64,000 bases of DNA from Pisaster brevispinus (taxonomy: Eukaryota; Echinodermata; Asteroidea; Forcipulatida; Asteriidae), in the NCBI GenBank assembly GCA_023634235.1, contig JAMKCF010000008.1:10186176-10250175 (forward strand), written 5' to 3'. Position 1 is the stretch's first letter. Each line of letters starts with the position of its first letter. Below, one piece after another: positions 47,168-59,100 of this stretch. Under the pieces are notes generated by a model, which was not told the origin of the DNA, ran no database searches, and saw only the letters and a list, made by a program, of their open reading frames with translations. Made by a program: the position numbers and the translations under genes.

Positions 47168-50100
47168 CTGAAACAAAACAGACAGATTAACAAAATAGTG
47201 AATCAACAATCATCTTTTTAACCATGCGGGCTCTTAATTCAATAATGCAACATCACATTTGCAATTAATCACACTTTAAGGCTGCCGTTATGGTTGAACT
47301 GTTTTGTAATATTTTTAAAAATACCCTTTTTATACCATATTTACTTGAACATATTCTATATGTTTAGAGATAAGTAAACTTGCAAGGAAAGTGACATTAA
47401 GTTGCACTAGAAGGTTTCTCTGGACTACAGTAATAAAGTAAACACACTGTTTGCACTAATAACAACTTTTGTTACATATCTTTTTAGGTTAATATATCTT
47501 CTGAGGGTCTGCAGATAAAGATAAGTTTAAACTAGACAATTTGAGTTTGTCTTATCTCAATCTCTAGGTGTTTAAGTTCTGTGATTAGCAGGCCAATACT
47601 ATCATAAGTTAAATCAAATAAAATGTCTAAATATGCACATAGAAAAACATTACAGCTTTATAATATATATTTTATTTTAACTTCCAGTTTGGCCAGGAAT
47701 CCAGGTAAAATCAGGTCACTAACAAATATGAAAAACTTTCATCCATCAAACTCTGACAGACACTGCAAATATTCAAATCATTGTTAGCTCCGTATGCCAA
47801 GTTGTTATTTTTAGCAGACTCGAATGAAGCCTTTTGGTCTATTGAGGGCGCTACTCATACATACATACATACATACAGGCATTTTTATAGCGCCCCACAA
47901 AGATCGGAGTGCTTTACAAAAGCTGACATAAAAATAAAGTTACAAACAACTATGCATTGATACAGATACAAAAACTATACATGCAACATGATATAAGGCA
48001 AGACTACACAAATAAATGGGTTTTGAGTCTATTTTTAAAAAGCTGGAGTGTGTTACTGGATGTTACTGGGATGTTACTGGATGTTACTGGATGTTACTGG
48101 GAAGAGAATTTCACAGCCAGGGAGCGGCAGCTTGAAAGGCACAACCTCCTACACGCGACTTAGTTTGAGGGTTATGGAAACATGTTTTTTTCAAATGATG
48201 AGCGGGTGGCGTAGACAGACGTGTCGAAAGAGATGAGTTCTTGGAGATATGAAGGTACAACAGAGTTGATACATTTGTATACAATGACAAGAAGTTTGAA
48301 ATTTGTCTGCGCTCGAACTGGTAGCCAATGAAGGCGGCGTAACAACAGAGCACTCGAATGAGCACGACCAACAAGAAAAATTAGTCTAGTGCCCTGTTTT
48401 GTAGCCGTTGCAAACGGGTTAAGTCACTTTCATCAGCACCGTAGAGCAATGCATTACCGTAGTCAATTCGGGAGAAGATTACCCAGGTTATGCAACGATT
48501 TTGATGGTTTAATGGTAACATCACCAAGAGTCAAAGTAACATTTGAAAGGCCAGAGGCAAACCTAGCAGAAGCTGCAACGAAAAACTCATTTTTTTACTC
48601 GTTTAGTTGCAGCTATTGCAGCCATTGATTGATTTGTCTCACACAAGATTGTAATTTGTGGAGAACCACTTCGCATGCACCATCCTCTCTCGAATCAAAA
48701 CTCACAAGGATTTGCATGTCATCAGCAAATAATTTGTCATGAAAGTAATTACTCTTAGCTTTGGTTATAAAGCCATTAACAAGTACTTTCTGCTCAAGAT
48801 AAGAGTCTTAATCAGAAACCAACTTGCTCTTTTTCCACTTTTTTCCAATGTTTTCTAAGCACCTGCGCACACGCCGAGCTTCATGGATATTGTTATTATA
48901 CCACGGCATTCTTGGCCGTATAGTACGCAACTTAACTGATAACTGATACTTATCGATGGTATTTTGAAGAGTCAATTCATAATGTTTGATCATTTCATTA
49001 CAACCGCAAAGGGGTCGCAAAAATCCACAAAAACACAGCAAACATTCCGATTTTGCAAATCTGACGGTACCATGATGACCCTGGTGCTTTCAGTTGGCAT
49101 TCCATCTACCTGTCTACAAGATCCCTTTGAAGATCTTGAACACTTATAGTTACTAGAAGCTTGTTCAATTTTCAGGGTCTGGGGTTTCCTGAAGAGTGGC
49201 AGTAATCAAAAAATGGTCTGACATGAGCTTGTCACAGACACACCAGTCACATACACCGTACCAAGTGATCTTCAGGGCGGGACATTAAAAGATTGATTGT
49301 ACAGTCGACTCTCATTAATACGAGGTCCGCCTGACTGGCCCGTTTTCCTCGTATTATCCGAACCTCGTCTTAAACGTAGCGCACTATTTACACGTACATG
49401 TATACACATGTCGTCATAGTGCATGCACTACACACGTGTCTAGGCTAGAACGGAACGGTTTGCTTCCTAGTACAGTTCTTATGAGCATCCTGTACACAAA
49501 AATATCAATGATAAATGCATTTTTGTTGACTATGATCATACAAATTTAATACTTTGCAAAGTCATGTCAAACTTGCCGTTCATGTGACCATGATGTGACA
49601 GATTCGATACTGCGTAGCGCCTATGCTGAACGTTGTTTTCACTGGTAGTCGTCAGCGTGTAAGCGAAGTAACATAACAAGCATTAGGTTACCAACGAAAT
49701 GTTTCTGGTTTTCAGATCGGACAGAAACACGTAGCCGGTCCGATCCGATAAATAGTTTGGCAACAAGAATGTTATTTCCAAACCTTGGCTGAACGGTAAG
49801 CTTTTATGCAACAATATTTTTCAGATCTCGCTACAAAAGTATGAAAAACAATACATTTTCAATACAATACAATACATCATCATGGGGCCGCAAAAATACC
49901 TTGCATTATCCGTGTTCTCGTTACGACCGTGCTCGTATCTTCCGTTTTTTAAGACATAGAAACACGCATGGGACCGTTCGGGACTGGTGAAATACCTCGT
50001 ATTAACCTGCGTCTCGTATCTTCCGAGCTCGTATTGACGAGAGTCGACTGTATGTCCATCTTTGTGTGAGGGATTGTTATGTGCTGAGTGAAACCTGCAT

Positions 50101-53100
50101 TTTCCACTATTCTCATGAATTGTTTTACTTCAGGTTTCTCAGATTCGTCAATATGGATATTGAAATTGAATAAGCTAATCACTCTCTTACCAGGATGAAA
50201 AGTGTTGTTAGCATTATCGACTGGTGCGTTTGTACTACACTGACTCCCTGTATTGCTGTAGTAACCCACTTAAGACATCAACGTGAACATCAAAATCCAC
50301 AAAAACATAGTAACTTATGATGGAGAATTGGCAGCATTTCTTAGGAGATCCAACGAGAGCAGCTCTACACAGGAGCTACATCGAATGCAATACTCAGAAC
50401 TTGCTCAGAACTTGCATGTGTTTAGCACCATGTTTTTTTTAAAATCTTTTGTCGAAAGCCCAATGTCGTAAGTGTTTTTATTTACTTCTTAATTTGATAA
50501 AATATAACAACCACAGATAGTATGAGATTTACAGTTAATAACTACATACATTTTTTGCAGCAATTTGGTATAATTTAGTTGTCAAGGTTGTGATGAATCA
50601 TCAAAGTATAAGGGATGGGATTCACTTTATTTGGACTTTTGTATTCAGGCTAAGAAACACAGATACTCTTACGTAGTTGAAAACCGATAATTGAGAATTG
50701 AACTGTTGTCTAATGTTAGTGTATGCTTACAAATCAGTTGTTATGTTTTTGTGTGTGTGTAGATATAACCATGCCATAGTCACAGTATTCAAAAAGGTCA
50801 ACTGTTTCAACTTCAGTCACACTCATTACAGCTGTGGTTCTCAAGACATGAGTTTTTGAAATAATAAACTATGATTAAGAATAACTTGAAAGCTGAAGTT
50901 CTTATCTGGGCAATGAAATATAAGTGTGTGCCAAGTTTAAATTTTTCCTTATTACTGTAGTCCACAAAACCCTATTCAGGGAATAAGTGCAATTAAATGT
51001 CAATTCCTCACAGGTTAACGAGGCCCAGAAATATATTTTTCTTTTCAACTTCAGGTGTCGACCAGATGACAAGGTCAGACAGTGCAACAATTATGAAGTA
51101 TGTTAAGCCCTTTCATATGAAGTACGTGAAGTACAGAGTGTTAAAATAGCTCATCTAGTGAATTCTACCTTGGAGCCTCTTTTAAGGGGAAGTTTACCAC
51201 TATGACCATCGTTATACCATGTAAGTTATGTGTCAATCTATGAACATTCATTTTTTCAATCTTACTGATGTTATGCACACCCTTAACAAAAAAGGACTTC
51301 AAAGTTAAGTTTTAATATGTGTTTCACTTTACCTCAACAAAACCACTTAAGGGGAAATCCTTCCTCATGGGGTGTCCTTCAAAACCATAGTCTGTCAAAA
51401 TTCGTCTCAGATCAGGATGGTTGGAGAAGAAAACACCATACATGTCCCACACCTGTACAATCAAGACATTATACTTGTTAGGTATTTGTCGAAATGTATA
51501 CATTATATCGAAGTTTTACTAACAAGTCTCTTTGGCAATCGTAGTAATGAATCCGTTAAACCATTGTTGCATTAACACTTGCTGTAACAGCTTAGGCTGG
51601 ATCAGATTTCATTTTCCCCAGTTTTTGGACCCTGCTGCAGAGTTGTTAATGTGAACAATTCCAATGTTATCCCTTTTGTAGACATCATCATCATCTAAGC
51701 CAAACATGTACAAGTAGTTTCCTGTACTGTGTTTTCTGAAACCAAGTTCTGTTTTCTGTTTTAAGTTCAAGTTATTTTTCAATTGTTTTTTTGTATTAAT
51801 CACACTGTTAGGCAAAATCTGTAAAACATTTCTGGAAACATTCAAACTCCTGTCATGTCCTCGGTCTCCATTTTGCAAAGGGTACAGGGCCTGTGTATAA
51901 GCTTGCGTGCAACATTTATGTTTAAACACTCCTAGCCGTGTTTATATTGCAGGTATAAACATGGCTACCTGATCTCCTCTAGACCAATCTATTTATTATT
52001 AGGTGTTCAGGCAACAGCCGAACACCTATTGTTATTGCTCGTTTTTTGAGGGTTTTTTTCTTTTCTTAGTTTTTATTCTTCTTCTCAGAGTGGTTTGTCC
52101 GCAAGCAAATGCATAGTTGGGAAACTTATATCAGACTTGAAACTTTACATGTAGGTAGACTATAACTTGTAGATGATCCTAAAAGTTGAAATGTCATTAT
52201 GACGTCATCGGTTGTGGAAAAACAATTAATCAAAGTTTATTATTTCAACAATCTATTCGTCATCGGAGAGGTCATCCAAAAAGTAGCAAAGGCTACACAG
52301 AGTTTGACCCCATTTCACCTTGACTTCCAGTTCAAACCGGAAGTTGAAAACTTAAAAAAATTCATATCTTAAGAACTACTCATCCTTTGGGCAAAATATT
52401 TACATCAGGCTTTAGATCGTTGAGCCCTCTCAAACTTTTGCACAGAGATGATACCAATTTGATATGAACTTTTGGTCCAAATTGGACTTTAAAGCTCATG
52501 TTTTTAATGACCCACATTACGTGAAGGTCTTCGATCACAATCCAATTTGGTGGTAACTCGATCCTCCAGGAAGTTTGGAGACCGTGCTTTTTCCATCCCC
52601 GGTCCCCGTAGCTGGAACTCACTCCCCATTACTATCCGGAACGCTTCTTCTGTAGAGCAGTTTAAGGGACTTTTAAAAACACATCTGTTCAATAGTACCC
52701 TCTAATTTGCATTTGATTCTGCTGTAATTCATGTATTTTTATGCTCTTATTTTGGATATTCTCATTTAGGTTTTGGGTTGCATTCTCCCCTAGCGCTTTG
52801 TATCCTTTGGAAAAGGCGCTTCATAAACACGATTATTATCATTATTATTATTATTATCACGTGCCGTCACCTTAAAGGTGCACTTTTCAAAGATTTATAT
52901 TTAAAGGAAAAATGCGCGATTAAGCTGAATCCATGAATGAATTCAAGTCAAGATGTGTAACATCCAAAATTTAAAGTCCCTTTCTAATGACTTCATAAAA
53001 TGTCACATGACGTCGCCTTAAAGGTGCAGTTTTACATCATATATACTGACAGCAAAATGCGTGCTCAAGCTGAAACTGTGCATGTAATCAAGCTGGGGTG

Positions 53101-56100
53101 TGTAACATCCAACATTTGAGATCCTGTTCTAATAACAACATCAACTGTCAAATGAAGTCAACATAAAAGTGCAGTTTTACATGATTTATATACACAAACA
53201 AAATGTGCGACCGAGCTGAAACCTTGCATTTTTTCAAGCCCGGATGTGTTACATCTACAATTTTGAGGTCGCGTCTCGATGACATCATCAAGTGTCACAA
53301 GACGTCACCTTAAAGGTGCACTTTTTGAAGATTTATATTTACATTTTAAAAAGCGAGATCAAGCTGAAATCTTACATATCTTATGTACATATTCAAGCCG
53401 GGATGTGTAACATCAAAAATTTAAGGTCCGTTTATAATGACTTTATCAAATGTAACTTGACGCCGACTTAAAGGTGCAGTTTTGCAACATCTGTATTGAC
53501 AGGATGAAATGTGTGCTCAAGCTGAAACTTTGCTTGTGTACAAGCTGGGATGTGTAACTCCAAAATTAAAGGTCCTGTTCTAATGAAGTCATCAAATGTC
53601 AAGTGACGTCAACTTAAAGGTGCAGTTTTAAAAGGAACATGCATATTTTCTTGTGAAATGTTCCCGAACACCTAGTGTTTGTCAGGTGACAAACACTCAA
53701 GCTCTAGTTTATTTTAATTTTTATTGAGGGAAATATATCTTTAAAGATAGTTACAGTTGGATCGTTTTTCTGAAGTCCAACACCAAGACCAAATGAAGTT
53801 AATACAACACTTCCTTCACCCTTTTTATTTCTTCTAGACTTGCTACTTCAATATAGCTTACCTCTCGCTCATACCAGTCAGCAGCTTTAAAGACAGATTC
53901 TAGGGAATCAACTGGGCTTAGCTCGTCTGCATACGTTTTTACTCTGATACGCTCATTAAATTGCAATGACAGAAGATTGTAGATGAGCTGTTAATGAAAA
54001 ATTGCAAAGCACAAAATCATTCTATTAAATTATTTGTAAAACATCAGAACAGGTATGCATTACTTTCGCTTCAAATAATTGGGATATTTCTTCCCTCACA
54101 GAAAACTCAAACATGGTCAACATTTGCAATAAATTACATGCAAAACTGGAAAGGAAATGTAAACTAGGATTTACCTCAAAGCGGTGTGTTCTTGTAGGTA
54201 CATCAATAGCTGTAATATCAACTAATGATTTGAATTGAGCATTATGGTGATCTTTGAGAAATGTCATAACTGGGATGATGCCATCAGGGTGGATCAGTAC
54301 CTCAAGTTCATTCATATGGCTCACTTGAACTTGCTGAACATACTTGGGAAGACAATCTGCCACATATTGACCAAATTCCTCCAAGCGGTTTGCCTGCAAT
54401 TCATTACGTCTCCGTACAGTGGCTGGTCAAGAAAATATTCATGTTAATCAGCATTCATAAGTGTCACTAGAAGGCAACATTTTACTACATCATACAGTAA
54501 ATACAAAATACACAACAATACAATGTGTATGACCTCATTGTAGACAATAACCTAGATATTCTAATTGTTACTGAGACTAGTGCCGATGACCACAAAGTCC
54601 TAATGGCCACAAACTTCATGCTCATTGTTCAGTGTGCACAGGCTAGCATCTACTGTGATATCCTTTGTTTCATCCATACAAAGACCGACAACAGGTTCTT
54701 GGACACAAACTTGACTTTTAAAATCCCTGTCCAGAGGTTATTGTGTAGCCCCCAATTGGTTTCCAGATCTTTGTCCTGTTGTAATACAAATATGGCATAA
54801 TGGACAGGTTCATCATTATATTCAGCTCAAACATTCAGATTTGTGGCCATGGCTCACCGCCGAGGTTCTGCTAATCATGTTGATATAACTCCTTTACATA
54901 GCACCATGTAATGGTTTACAAGGTGCTGTGGTGCAATATGCAGCCAATCAAACCAGGAACACTGGGACGAACCCCTTCTCTTTACGATAAGTGCACTGGG
55001 TTCTTTTACGTGCATTACTTAACACACGGGACCAGCGGCTTTACGTCCCATCCGAAGGACGAAGCAATCATGGTTAAGTGTCTTGCTTAAGGACACAAGT
55101 GTCACGACCGGGACTCGAACCCACACTCTGCTGATCAGAAACACAAAAGCTTGAGTTTGGTGCTCTTATCCGCTCGGCCACAACACGCCAATGATTACCT
55201 TCTCAATTTTCTCACACATCAAATTACAGAACTGATTATGAGAACCTTTATTGTATTTCCTTTATCAAGTCCAGGTTCTATTGTGGCAACGATATTTGCA
55301 AAGTAAAATGATTGCCCAAGACTGTTCCAAAAAGTTCAGGGGAAAAAAAGGGATTATTATTTTTTTTTTTATATTGGCGTGAAGTAGTTAATTGGCTACA
55401 AGTGAGCATGACCACTGAAGATGAGATATAGAGACAACTATCATGGATTGGCTTTGGTATTTCAAAACCATAATGTATTAGGCTAAGGCAGCATCATAGA
55501 TAGAAATGGAAATTAGTATAATTGCATTGTAATAATATTAAATACGAAGTAAGTCTAAGTTCTACAGTCAAAAAGACTATAATTGTCTTCAACACTGATG
55601 TTTGTACATTCAGTGAAAGATTATTGCATATTTTGTTGTGTTCATGCAATTGTAATAGCGCCCTCTTGTGATGGCTTGTAAACAGAACGCGATGTTGAAA
55701 TCATGTAAGAATTACGAAGGAGGAATTAAAGAAGTGTTGTGTTGAATTCATCTAAGAACTGCAGTTGTTTACATTACTTACGCGTGTATATAACATATTT
55801 GGCGACGAGGAGAAATATAGATCATACTGAAATTATCCAGATACAATGGCATCGATTCCACCTCCTCAATTTTACCTGATGACTGCTCCCGTTCCGTGGA
55901 TCCAGTGGCGAGGTATGTTTGAAACCTACACTATTGCTTCGGGTACAAATACATATCAAGCGGCACGCAAACGTGCACTGCTTTTGCACTGTCTCGGTAC
56001 TGAAGGACAGCGCATATTCCATACACTACCACAAAATGCAGAGGATGTGGAGAATGAAAATGAATAGGAAACTGCACTCCAGGTTCTAGACAGACACTTC

Positions 56101-59100
56101 CAGCCTAAACTAAATGTGGTTGCTGAGAGATATAAATTCCGCAAACGTTCCCAGTTGCCAGGGGAATCAGTAGATGATTACATTCGTGAATTACGTGCTT
56201 TGGCATCAACCTGCAACTTCAATAACATGACAGATGAGATGATCAGAGATCAGTTTGTGGAGCGTACCAACTCTACTCAAATTCGAGAGAGACTACTGCT
56301 TGAACCAGCATTGACACTTGCTGATGCAATTACTATTTCACGTCAAGTTGAATCTGCAATTCGTGAATCTCAGATTATCGGGGAAAATTCTAGTCACATG
56401 CCACAGGCCGATGTACATGCAGTTATGCACCATAAACCCCGTCAGAATAAGTACAAAGCACGACAACATTACAACAATGCTACTGATCAACCACAACGGT
56501 CAAGACCAACACCTCCACAAATACAGTGCTACAGATGTGGTGATAAAATCCACAAGGCAAATGACCCAAACTGCAAAGCTAAGAATGCTTCATGCTCGAA
56601 ATGTGGAAAAACAGGGCATTATGCACGCGTTTGCCGGTCTGGACAGAGATTTCAGTCTACACGCAATTCAGTTCATGGAGTATTCACGGATAATGAGAAT
56701 AATTATACGTCTGCCCATGGAAATTCAAATGTCTTGACAATCCAGCACATTTCACATGCAGATAGCATCAAGTGTTCTGTTACTATGGGCACATCCGTTC
56801 CACTTACGATGATTGTTGATACTGGTGCTGCTGTATCAATAATTCCTGCATCCACATTTGGAAAATTCTTTGCACGAGAGGCATTGCAGCCAACATCCGC
56901 TAAACTTACTACTTACCTGCACGAACCTATTACAGTACTGGGTACATTCCACACCAGTGTTCGTCTAGTGAGTGATCCTAAGCGTTGTGCCAGTGCGCAC
57001 ATCTTTGTCGTTCAATCTGGAATTGCCATCATGGGCCTAGATTTGATCCGAAGCCTTGGCGTTACAATCACAGGTGGTAAGATTATGCTCGTGAATGGTA
57101 ATGATTCGCAAACTCCATCCTCCGATCCTTCAACTCCTAATGCGCCTACTTTTACATCCAACACTACTGCGGTGGACATGCGCAAACAATATCCAGAACT
57201 CTTCAGTGGAAAGGTTGGACTTGCAAAGAACTATGTACACAAAGTTAAAGTTCGCCCATCCGTTGTTCCTGTGCAACAGAAACTCAGAAATTTGCCATTC
57301 TCTGTTCGCGATGAAGTCGCTAATGAACTCAAACGTCTCGAAGATGCAGAGATAATCGAGCGTATTGACGCCATTGAATGGGTGTCACCACTGGTGGTCG
57401 TGTACAAGAAATCCGGTCGGGTAAGACTTTGCGTGGATCTCCGTGAAGGGAATAAAGCTGTCATTGTTGACAAATATCCACTACCCAACATTCAAGAGCT
57501 CCTTGGTGAACTTCGTGGAGCCAGTGTTTTTAGCTCCCTTGATTTGAATTCTGCATATCACCAGTTACTACTACATGAAGACTCGCGTGACCTCACAGCC
57601 TTCATTACACATGTTGGATTGTTCCGTTTCAAGCGTGTGTGTTTTGGATTAGCTTCTGCACCGTCTGCATTCCAAAAACTCATGTCATGTGCTCTTAGTG
57701 GCCTCCATGGAGTACAGTGTTACCTTGACGACATTGTCATATCCGGTCGCAATCAGCAGGACCATGATGTAAATCTCCATGCAGCGCTGAAACGCCTTAC
57801 AGAGCTAGGTATTACTCTGAACTATGACAAATGCCACTTTAATATGCAGACCCTTCATTTCCTGGGACATACGGTTTCATCTGAAGGTCTTACTCCTGAT
57901 CCTGATCCTTCTTACTATGCCAGATTTGTTCCGAACTATGCAACCGTTGTTGAACCGCTCCGTACACTCCTTCGGAAGGATTCTCAGTTCATTTGGTCAG
58001 AGGATGCACAATCATGCTTCGTATTAATCAAACAGCATATATCCAGTGCGACGACACTTGCGCTGTATGACCCTGATCTTCCTACAGTCGTGTCTACAGA
58101 TGCGTCAGCTTACGGCATAGGTGCTGTACTCGCACAGATCAAGAACAATGTGGAAATTCCAATTGCATTTGCATCTCGATCACTGACAGCTGCAGAACGC
58201 AAATATTCAGTTTCTGAAAAAGAAGCCCTAGCATGTGTGTGGGCATGTGAGAAATGGTACAAGTACTTATGGGGTCGTCGTTTCACACTGCGAACGGATC
58301 ATCAAGCTCTGACTACCTTGCTATCTACACGCGGCACAGGTCACAAACCAATGCGTATTGCTAGATGGGCAGCACGCCTGCTAAACTTCAACTATGATGT
58401 TGAATTTCGTGCTGGAGCACACAATAAACTCGCTGATGCTCTATCTAGACTGCCACTTCCTACTACAACGCATGAAACTGAGCAAACTGATGATGAAATC
58501 ATTGTTCAGTGGATCTCCGCATTGTTTGTTGATGCTTCAGCAGTTACAAAAGCTGAACTACAAAACGCGACGATTAATGATGAAGTCCTTTGAAACTAAC
58601 TTAAAAGTTAGTTTCAAAGTACGTCATGTCCGGTTGGCCTCCGAAACACGAAGTCACAGCTGAACTATCACACTATTTTACATTCAGGGATGAACTGTCA
58701 GTTGTTGATAACTGTATTTTGCGTGGTAACCGTTTTGTCATACCTATTGCTCTCCAGCCTACTCTGATTACCATCGCGCACCAAGGACATCAAGGTATCG
58801 TACGCACCAAACAACGACTTCGCGCATGCTATTGGTGGCCAGGAATGGACAAACAGATTGAACATCAAGTTCGCAATTGTGCTGCTTGTCAGAGTAGTGA
58901 CAAGACGGCATATACTCGCATTCCACCATTGCAACCAGTTCCACTTCCAGCTCAACCATGGCATAAGCTTGCTATTGATATTTGTGGTCCCTTTGAATAC
59001 GGCCCACAGGAATGTAGATTCGCGATTGTCGTTATGGACTACTACAGTAAGTGGCCAGAAATTGCGTTTTCTGCCAACGTCACTTCACAGTCCGTCTGCT

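Larger units (their letters stand above)
52001..53707 (+). mobile_element. Helentron-like (HINE) element B, 1.7 kb
   Basis: The 5' hairpin AGGTGTTC ... GAACACCT (52001-52027) has an added GGC/GCC stem around AACA. GAACACCT recurs at 53666-53673, then a hairpin GTGTTTGTCA-GG-TGACAAACAC (53675-53696), seven bases, CTAG (53704-53707) and TT. This is the same plan and spacing as element A, with a different arm sequence but a nearly shared 3' hairpin. The middle has about six tandem units of about 150 bases, and a LINE fragment at its left. It sits in NDUFS3 intron 4. Confidence 0.7.

Noticed and set aside
47988..48110. GTTACTGGAT repeats as a separate satellite
   Set aside because: Only a few 10-11 base copies within the 3' part of a LINE; simple slippage explains them.
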